Of a stretch of DNA of 18,800 bases, positions 13,349 through 18,800 are shown piece by piece. The notes beneath the pieces are model-generated. The model ran no database searches, was not told the DNA's origin, and worked only from the letters and a program-made list of their open reading frames with translations. Source of the stretch: Ignavibacteriales bacterium (GTDB taxonomy: Bacteria > Bacteroidota > Ignavibacteria > Ignavibacteriales > Melioribacteraceae). Every line of letters begins with the position of its first letter. Position 1 is the stretch's first letter. Both the position numbers and the translations under genes were made by a program. The DNA lies in NCBI GenBank assembly GCA_007280825.1, contig QYQI01000083.1, forward strand, positions 1-18,800, written 5' to 3'.

Positions 13349-15754
13349 TCAACTACCTCTGAGTTGTGCGTTAAATATTTTTTCTACTGCTTTAATTGCA
13401 TTTCTAAAATCTTTTTCAACTTCTTCTTCAGTAAGAGTTCTGCTCGAATTAAAAAACTCTAATTGAAAAGCCAGACTCTTTTTGTCTTTACCTAAGCTTT
13501 CACTTTGAAAGATATCAAATAACTTTATATTATGCAACAAGTTAGAACTGACTTCTTTTATAATACTAATAACTTGGTTAGAAGTAATGTTAACATCTAA
13601 AACAAAAGCCACATCTCTATAAACTTTAGGGAATTTCAGTAATTCATTAAATATTTTTTTTGTGATACTAATCCCCTTCAAAACAGATAAATCAACTTGA
13701 ACCATGTAAACATCTTGATCAACATCGAATAAAGCACATAATTCTTCTTTGAGCCTTCCTCCAAATCCGATATTTTGATTTTGGCAGAACAAACCAAACG
13801 AATGATCGAATCTCGATCTCGATTCATTCATAGATTTTACATTAACTGTAACCTCAGGTAAAATTTTAGTCAAGAATGATTCTACAAATCCTGTAAGATC
13901 GTAAACATCAGCAGGAGAATCTTTTTCAAACCATTCATTTCTAATTCGGTTACCAGTTTGTGCGAGAAGCAAATGCTCCGATTCATTAAAGTCCTTGAAA
14001 TCACTAATGTTTGAAACTGATACTTTCTCAAAAACTTTTCCAAGTTCGAATAACTGAAGATCTTTTTCATTTACTTTAATGTTATTAGATATAGATGTTA
14101 ATAACCCTGGAATTAAAGAAGTTCTTAAGTGCGACAGTTCACTACTTTGTGGATTTAAAAGATTAATAACATTACCAAAACGTTTTGCAATATCTTCACT
14201 TAACAGTGAATTGGTAATAATCTCATAAAAGCCAAGCGAGTTTAATAATTCTCTTACTCTATCATTAAATGCATAATGATCTACTTTCTCTTCCAATGTA
14301 ACTGAGATCTTACTTACCTCAGGAATTTTATTATAACCATATATTCTTGCTACTTCTTCGATCAAATCTATTTCACGTTCGATATCGTGCCGATAAGAAG
14401 GGACTGTGACTGTTAATTCATCAGCTGATTTTTTCTCAATGATAAAACCAAGTTTGATAAGAATTTTTTCAACATCTGTTGCTCCGATTTGATAACCTAA
14501 AATTTTATTTAAACGATTGAAGCGTAGTTCGCATTTTCGTTGAGTAATTTTATGTGGATAGGCATCAATTTCACCTATTGCGATTTCTCCGCTGGATGTT
14601 TGTTGGATTAACTGAGTAGCACGTCTTGCGGCCCATTTAGTAATCTCAGGATCAGTTCCCCTTTCAAATCTGTAGGAAGCATCAGTTGATAATCCAAGAT
14701 TCTTTGAAGTCTTTCGTATGGATGATGGATTGAAATATGCGCTCTCGATAAGCAAGTTTTTAGTGGATGATTTTACTTCTGAGTTTTCTCCACCCATAAC
14801 TCCGGCAATTGCAACCGGCTTATTAGCGTCACAAATCATTAGATCATCCGGTTGTAGTTTTCTTTCTTTAGAATCAAGAGTGGTAAATTTTGTATTCTTT
14901 CCAGCATCCCGAACAATTATTTTCTTTCCACCTAAATTATCAAGATCAAATGCATGAAGAGGTTGTCCTACTTCATGTAAAACAAAATTAGTTACGTCAA
15001 CAATATTGTTTATAGGTCGTAAGCCAATGCTTTTCAATCGTTTCTGTAGCCAATCAGGAGATTCTTTTATATCAACTTTGCTAACTACTTTACCAATGTA
15101 GCGGGGACAATTATCTGAATTTTTAATTTCGACTGATGCCAATTCTTCTGATTTTTTCCCAGACTCTTTAAAATTAACATCGGGGTATTTTAAATGCAGA
15201 TTGAATAATGCGGATAACTCACGTGCAATTCCTATATGACTTAATGCATCAGCCCGATTTGGAGTAATTGCAATTTCTAAAATCGTATCCTTCATTTCCA
15301 TTGCATCAGCAAAAGATAATCCTTCTTTTAATAAAGGATCTAGAACCATAATACCTTCGTGATTATCACCAAGACCTAATTCCCGTTCAGAACAGATCAT
15401 GCCAAAAGATACTTCACCACGAATCTTTGCTTTTTCAAGTTTCATTCCACCATTAGGAATAACAGCGCCTACTTTAGCAAATGCTACTTTTTGCCCGGCT
15501 GCAACATTTGGAGCGCCGCAAACAACGCTATAATCATCTTTACCGTCATTTACTTTGCAAAGAGATAATTTATCAGCATTAGGATGTTTCTTTACTTCTT
15601 TAACATAACCGATGACAATATTTTCAAATTTTTTCGCTTGATCATCAATTTCTTCAACTTCCAATCCGGCATAGGTAAGTTTATCTACAATTTCGCTCAC
15701 GGAAATATTTTTTAAGTCAACGTAATCATTCAGCCAATTAATAGAAATTTTCAC
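13349..15754 (-). CDS. pheT: Phenylalanine--tRNA ligase beta subunit
   Basis: Beta subunit of the alpha2-beta2 PheRS. It binds tRNA-Phe and edits mischarged Tyr-tRNA. Its 801 residues show the full bacterial layout: N-terminal MKISINWLNDYVDL, an OB-fold tRNA-binding domain (about 40-150, IGYVKEVKKHPNADKLSLCKV), the B3/B4 editing domain (about 210-375, IVDVTNFVLHEVGQPLHAFD and RFERGTDPE), the B5 domain (about 400-470), the inactive catalytic-like core, and a C-terminal ferredoxin-like anticodon-binding domain (about 705-801, FPKVYRDVAFVLD). The start codon is GTG (15752-15754), with AGGA 6 bases upstream. It lies 13 bases after the pheS stop. Confidence 0.97.
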   Translation of the reverse strand: MKISINWLNDYVDLKNISVSEIVDKLTYAGLEVEEIDDQAKKFENIVIGYVKEVKKHPNADKLSLCKVNDGKDDYSVVCGAPNVAAGQKVAFAKVGAVIPNGGMKLEKAKIRGEVSFGMICSERELGLGDNHEGIMVLDPLLKEGLSFADAMEMKDTILEIAITPNRADALSHIGIARELSALFNLHLKYPDVNFKESGKKSEELASVEIKNSDNCPRYIGKVVSKVDIKESPDWLQKRLKSIGLRPINNIVDVTNFVLHEVGQPLHAFDLDNLGGKKIIVRDAGKNTKFTTLDSKERKLQPDDLMICDANKPVAIAGVMGGENSEVKSSTKNLLIESAYFNPSSIRKTSKNLGLSTDASYRFERGTDPEITKWAARRATQLIQQTSSGEIAIGEIDAYPHKITQRKCELRFNRLNKILGYQIGATDVEKILIKLGFIIEKKSADELTVTVPSYRHDIEREIDLIEEVARIYGYNKIPEVSKISVTLEEKVDHYAFNDRVRELLNSLGFYEIITNSLLSEDIAKRFGNVINLLNPQSSELSHLRTSLIPGLLTSISNNIKVNEKDLQLFELGKVFEKVSVSNISDFKDFNESEHLLLAQTGNRIRNEWFEKDSPADVYDLTGFVESFLTKILPEVTVNVKSMNESRSRFDHSFGLFCQNQNIGFGGRLKEELCALFDVDQDVYMVQVDLSVLKGISITKKIFNELLKFPKVYRDVAFVLDVNITSNQVISIIKEVSSNLLHNIKLFDIFQSESLGKDKKSLAFQLEFFNSSRTLTEEEVEKDFRNAIKAVEKIFNAQLRGS

Positions 15755-15767
15755 TTTGTATCCTCGC

Positions 15768-16757
15768 TTAGAATTGCGTCAAGAATCGTTTATCGTTATC
15801 AAATAAAATTCTGATATCATCAATACCATATTTGCGCATTGCTGTTCTCTCAATACCCATTCCAAAAGCATATCCTGTATATATTTCGGGGTCAATTCCC
15901 ACGTTCACTAAAACATTTGGATCAACCATTCCACAACCAAGAATTTCCATCCATCTGCCTTGCTTCCCTTTTGGTTCCCACCAGATATCCATTTCCGCAC
16001 TTGGTTCTGTAAATGGAAAGAAACTTGCACGGAATCTGTATTTTATATCTTGACCAAAAAACTGTTTTACAAATGCAACAAGAGTTCCTTTCAATTCTGC
16101 AAAGGTAACATCAGTATCAACATAAAGTCCTTCAACTTGATGAAACAAACAATAACTCTTTGCGCTGATGGCTTCATTCCGAAAAACTTTTCCCGGCATA
16201 ATTGCTCTTAGCGGCGGTTTCTTTTCTTTCATCAAACGTATTTGAACCGGTGATGTGTGAGTTCTGAGTAAGAATTTATCGGTAACAAAAAATGTATCCT
16301 GCATATCTCTTGCCGGATGATCTGGTGGAAAGTTCAGTGCTTCAAAATTATAATAGTCCGATTCAAGTTCCGGTCCCTCATAAATTGAAAAGCCGAGCCC
16401 TTTAAAAATATTTTTTATTTCGTCGAGCGTTTGAGTAATAATATGTTTACTTCCTATTACCCGTTTTCTTCCAGGTAAAGTAAGATCAACAAATTCATCC
16501 AAACTTTTCTGACCTTTTTCTAATTTCTCTTTTAACTCGTCGAATTTTGATTGAGTATGAATCTTAAGTTGATTAAGAGCTTGTCCAACTTTAGGTTTTT
16601 CTTCTTTTGAAACATCTTTTAGCGATTCGAAAAGTTGTGAGACTAATCCTTTACGGCTTAGAAATTTTATTCGAAGGTCTTCAAGTGAAGTTAGGTTCTC
16701 AACTTTTGATAAATTTTCATCAAAACTTTTCCGGGTTTCATCAATTTTATCTATCAT
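15768..16757 (-). CDS. pheS: Phenylalanine--tRNA ligase alpha subunit
   Basis: Catalytic subunit of PheRS, charging tRNA-Phe. Its 329 residues comprise an N-terminal coiled-coil arm (about 1-90) and the class II synthetase core. Visible features are the DTFFVTD and LLRTHTSPVQIR region, motif 2 with FRNEAISAKSYCLFHQVEGLYVD, and motif 3 GMGIERTAMRKYGIDDIR near the C-terminus. The phenylalanine-pocket region GCGMVDPNVL is intact. A strong terminator of the upstream L20 operon ends about 20 bases before the ATG, which leaves no space for a leader peptide, and only a weak ribosome-binding site is visible. It is the first gene of the pheS-pheT-coiled-coil-zapA-6S-rny run. Confidence 0.97.
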   Translation of the reverse strand: MIDKIDETRKSFDENLSKVENLTSLEDLRIKFLSRKGLVSQLFESLKDVSKEEKPKVGQALNQLKIHTQSKFDELKEKLEKGQKSLDEFVDLTLPGRKRVIGSKHIITQTLDEIKNIFKGLGFSIYEGPELESDYYNFEALNFPPDHPARDMQDTFFVTDKFLLRTHTSPVQIRLMKEKKPPLRAIMPGKVFRNEAISAKSYCLFHQVEGLYVDTDVTFAELKGTLVAFVKQFFGQDIKYRFRASFFPFTEPSAEMDIWWEPKGKQGRWMEILGCGMVDPNVLVNVGIDPEIYTGYAFGMGIERTAMRKYGIDDIRILFDNDKRFLTQF

Positions 16758-16776
16758 AGCAACAATCCCGAGAATT

Positions 16777-16822
16777 TAAAAAAATTCCCTCCCAAAACTT
16801 AAGCTAAAAGTTCGAGAGGGAA
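16777..16822 (-). terminator. Rho-independent terminator after rplT, abutting pheS
   Basis: On the - strand TTCCCTC (16816-16822) pairs with GAGGGAA (16785-16791). An inner AACTT/AAGTT stem (16808-16812 with 16796-16800) extends the hairpin, and a T-rich run follows at once (about 16777-16786). It starts 4 bases after the rplT stop and ends about 20 bases before the pheS ATG. This is the clearest transcription end in the window and separates the thrS-infC-rpmI-rplT operon from pheST, unless read-through is regulated. Confidence 0.87.
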
Positions 16823-16826
16823 AAAA

Positions 16827-17174
16827 TTAGTTCGTTGCAAATTTAACTACATCAGAGAAAGCTTGCGGATTTTCAACTGCAATGCTTGCAAGTACTTTTC
16901 TGTTGATCACAATTCCTTTATCATCAAGCATGTGAATCAAACGTGAATAAGTTGTTCCGTGCATTCTTGCTGCTGCATTTATTCTGATAATCCATAATGA
17001 TCGGAATTCTCTCTTTTTAAGTTTACGGTCACGATATGCGTGCTGCAAACCTTTATCAATATGATGTTTTGCAACGGTTAATACTTTGCTGCGGGCGCCC
17101 CAATATCCTTTTGCCATTGCCATAATTTTTTTACGGCGTCTATGGGATGCAACCTTATTTTGTGCTCTTGGCAT
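16827..17174 (-). CDS. rplT: 50S ribosomal protein L20
   Basis: Large-subunit protein that binds 23S rRNA early in assembly. Its 115 residues have the basic N-terminal extension (MPRAQNKVASHRRRKKIM), the AKGYWGARSK motif, YRDRKLKKREFRSLWI, and INAAARMHGTTYSRLIHML, all typical of L20. AAGGAG (17181-17186 on the complement) provides a good ribosome-binding site. It follows rpmI by 13 bases in the conserved infC-rpmI-rplT order. In E. coli and Bacillus, L20 represses this operon by binding its mRNA; I did not identify such a site here. A strong terminator follows. Confidence 0.98.
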   Translation of the reverse strand: MPRAQNKVASHRRRKKIMAMAKGYWGARSKVLTVAKHHIDKGLQHAYRDRKLKKREFRSLWIIRINAAARMHGTTYSRLIHMLDDKGIVINRKVLASIAVENPQAFSDVVKFATN

Positions 17175-17187
17175 GACTTACTACTCC

Positions 17188-17379
17188 TTATTGTAACAAA
17201 ATTGTAATTCTTTTTGTCTCTGCCTTAGAAACAAGTGTTGATTTTCTCAACCCTCTTTTTCTTTTGGTAGATTTTGTTGTTAAAATATGCGATTTGTATG
17301 CTTTGCTTCTTTTAATTTTTCCGGATGCGGTTTTTCTAAAAGTTTTTGCCGCTCCACGATTACTTTTCATCTTTGGCAT
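17188..17379 (-). CDS. rpmI: 50S ribosomal protein L35
   Basis: A 63-residue, very basic large-subunit protein with the L35 pattern MPKMKSNRGAAKTFRKTASGKIKR at the N-terminus (the family consensus is MPKMKT-x-x-AAKRF-x-x-TGTGK-x-KR) and an Arg/Lys-rich KSTKRKRGLR segment. The ATG has AGGTGG 4 bases upstream. It lies 12 bases after the infC stop and 13 bases before rplT, so it is tightly co-transcribed and probably translationally linked. Confidence 0.97.
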   Translation of the reverse strand: MPKMKSNRGAAKTFRKTASGKIKRSKAYKSHILTTKSTKRKRGLRKSTLVSKAETKRITILLQ

Positions 17380-17391
17380 TATTCCACCTAT

Positions 17392-17919
17392 CTATTTTTT
17401 CTTTTTACCTTTTTGAGGCGCTAATATTGCGTGCATTGCTCTTCCTTCAAATTTTGGTTCTTGTTCAACTTTAGCAACATCCGAAAGTCTTTCAAGAAAT
17501 TTTCTAAGCAATGTTTCGCCGATTTCTGTATAAGCTAATTCTCTTCCTTTAAATATTACTGAAACTTTAACCTTATCACCATTCTCTATAAAATTAATAG
17601 CATGCCTTGCTTTGAAATCAAAATCATGAGTATCTGTATTTGGATGTAAACGAATTTCTTTTAGAACACTAACAACTTGTTTCTTTTTTTGTAGCTTCTC
17701 TTTTTTCTGCAGTTCATAAACAAATTTTCCGAAATCAATGATCTTACAAACCGGAGGAGTTGCTTGCGGTGCGATCTCAACCAAATCCATCTGAACTTCT
17801 TCTGCTCTTTTAATTGCCTCTTTTGATGATACAACACCTAATACTTCGCCGTTTGGTCCAATGAGTCTAACTTCAGGAATTCTTATTTCCTGATTGACTC
17901 GGTATTTAATTTGAGTGAT
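17392..17919 (-). CDS. infC: Translation initiation factor IF-3, starting at ATC
   Basis: IF-3 binds the 30S subunit, blocks premature subunit joining, and checks the start codon. Starting at an internal ATG (17790) would lose about 43 conserved residues. The frame continues upstream with YRVNQEIRIPEVRLIG and SKEAIKRAEE, the normal N-terminal IF-3 domain, as far as an in-frame stop at 17932-17934. No ATG, GTG or TTG lies between that stop and the conserved part. The ATC at 17917-17919 is preceded by GAGAGG with 6 bases spacing, so I take it as the start, giving 175 residues, the usual length. Rare AUU/AUC/AUA starts are a known infC trait and allow autoregulation, since IF-3 discriminates against them. 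It begins 12 bases after the thrS stop. Confidence 0.93.
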   Translation of the reverse strand: MTQIKYRVNQEIRIPEVRLIGPNGEVLGVVSSKEAIKRAEEVQMDLVEIAPQATPPVCKIIDFGKFVYELQKKEKLQKKKQVVSVLKEIRLHPNTDTHDFDFKARHAINFIENGDKVKVSVIFKGRELAYTEIGETLLRKFLERLSDVAKVEQEPKFEGRAMHAILAPQKGKKKK

Positions 17920-17931
17920 AAAAGACCTCTC

Positions 17932-18800
17932 TTAATTGTGATTTACTTTGTTATCTATTTCGTTTTTTATTTTAGAAACAAATTCATCTAAAGATAAACT
18001 TCCTTTGTCTCCAAGTTTATGTTGTCTTACAGAAACTGTTCCGGATTCTTTTTCTTTTTCACCTACGATTAACATGTAAGGAACTTTCTGCATCTCCCAT
18101 TCGCGTATTTTATAACCAATCTTTTCATTTCGCTCATCAAGTTCGGCAATAATATCATTCTTAGCAAGAATATCTCTTACTTGTCCTGCATATTCCATAA
18201 AATTCTGAGAGACCGCCAGAACAGCAACTTGAACGGGCGCTAACCATGTAGGGAATGCACCACCGTAATGTTCAATCAAGATACCCATAAAACGTTCTAT
18301 AGACCCAAGCAATGCTCTGTGAACCATATATGGCTGATGTTCTTTTCCATCCTCACCAATGTATTTCATATCAAATCGTTGAGGCAAATTGAAATCAAAC
18401 TGAATTGTACTTAACTGCCATTCACGGTTTAATGCATCTTTAATTTTAATATCAATCTTAGGTCCGTAGAATGCGCCGCCGCCTTCATCCATTTCGTATG
18501 GAAGATGCTCTCTTTCCATTGCATGTTTAAGTGAGTCGGTTGCTTTTTCCCAGTCTTTATCTTCTCCAACTGCTTTTTCTGGTTTAGTAGCAACGTAAAA
18601 TTTCAAGTCGCTAAAACCAAATGAATTAAGGATAGAAGTAGAAAATCTTACTACTTCAATTATCTCATCTTCAATTTGTTCTTGCGAACAAAAAATATGT
18701 GCATCATCTTGAGTAAATCCACGTACACGAAGTAATCCGTGCAGCACTCCGCTCTTTTCATAACGATAAACTGTTCCTAATTCTGCCCAACGTAAAGGTA
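17932..18800 (-). CDS. thrS: Threonine--tRNA ligase, C-terminal part (5' end outside window)
   Basis: Class II synthetase charging tRNA-Thr. The frame stays open to the window edge, and the conserved RWAELGTVYRYEKSG lies upstream of the GTG at 18747, so that codon is internal and the N-terminal TGS and editing domains lie outside. Visible parts are motif 2 (RYEKSG...LHGLLRVRGFTQDDAHIFC, whose His matches a zinc ligand), GGGAFYGPKID, QLSTIQFDFNLP, and motif 3 with HRALLGSIERFMGILIEHYGG, whose first His is the other zinc ligand. The anticodon-binding domain follows (about the last 100 residues, APVQVAVLAVS...GTVSVRQH). The stop is 12 bases before the infC start. It is the upstream member of the thrS-infC-rpmI-rplT operon. 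Confidence 0.97.
   Translation of the reverse strand, partial: PLRWAELGTVYRYEKSGVLHGLLRVRGFTQDDAHIFCSQEQIEDEIIEVVRFSTSILNSFGFSDLKFYVATKPEKAVGEDKDWEKATDSLKHAMEREHLPYEMDEGGGAFYGPKIDIKIKDALNREWQLSTIQFDFNLPQRFDMKYIGEDGKEHQPYMVHRALLGSIERFMGILIEHYGGAFPTWLAPVQVAVLAVSQNFMEYAGQVRDILAKNDIIAELDERNEKIGYKIREWEMQKVPYMLIVGEKEKESGTVSVRQHKLGDKGSLSLDEFVSKIKNEIDNKVNHN

Noticed and set aside
16758..16784. Leader peptide or T-box controlling pheST
   Set aside because: Fewer than 30 bases lie between the terminator and the pheS ATG. There is no short Phe-rich frame and no T-box-like sequence.
17392..17790. infC starting at the first in-frame ATG (132 residues)
   Set aside because: It would drop the conserved N-terminal IF-3 sequence that continues upstream in the same frame to an ATC with a ribosome-binding site.
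17932..18747. thrS starting at GTG 18747
   Set aside because: Conserved ThrRS motif 2 sequence lies upstream in frame and runs to the window edge, so this GTG is internal.
1..18800. Defence system, prophage, transposon or biosynthetic cluster
   Set aside because: All genes belong to core metabolism, translation, cell division or envelope families. No integrase, transposase, nuclease-toxin or NRPS/PKS-type gene is visible.

Overview
This 18.8-kb chromosomal window is AT-rich and densely coded. It looks like a member of the Bacteroidota/Chlorobi group, most plausibly Ignavibacteria or a relative. That placement is inference, from gene content (RNase Y next to ZapA, FTCD split into two proteins, an SbsA-type Ig-like cell-surface protein of a kind common in Bacteroidota) and from clear Shine-Dalgarno sequences such as AGGAGG, which typical Bacteroidia and Flavobacteriia mostly lack. 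No phage, insertion sequence, CRISPR array, tRNA or rRNA was found. No gap between genes exceeds about 235 bases.

Region 1 (1-3770, + strand) is the end of a histidine-degradation operon: hutI (5' end outside the window), glutamate formimidoyltransferase, and formimidoyl-THF cyclodeaminase. Together they take imidazolonepropionate to glutamate, ammonia and methenyl-THF. A NamZ/YbbC-type (DUF1343) exo-muramidase gene follows, overlapping the cyclodeaminase stop. Its first 30 or so codons are made of an inverted array of 8-bp repeats. A separate nested palindrome lies between the two folate genes.

Region 2 (3771-7136, mainly - strand) holds envelope and secreted proteins: a small exported DUF1059-like protein, a Kelch beta-propeller protein with a signal peptide, and a large Ig-like (SbsA-type) surface protein. 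A second nested palindrome sits just 3' of the Kelch gene.

Region 3 (7112-10852, - strand) is a housekeeping run in transcription order coaE, proline dehydrogenase, tsaD, mltG, Ig-like protein, with short gaps or overlaps between most of them.

Region 4 (10869-18800, - strand) is translation and division: thrS (5' end outside the window), infC, rpmI, rplT, a strong intrinsic terminator, pheS, pheT, a small coiled-coil protein, zapA, a structured RNA that fits 6S RNA, rny, and a second strong terminator. infC appears to start with ATC, so a simple ATG-based call misses its first 43 residues. Both terminators lie almost directly against the next gene (pheS, coaE), with no room for a leader peptide.

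I found no convincing new multi-gene system. The most notable items are the unannotated 6S-like RNA, the repeat-derived N-terminus of the NamZ-like protein, the two nested palindromes, and the terminators abutting pheS and coaE.
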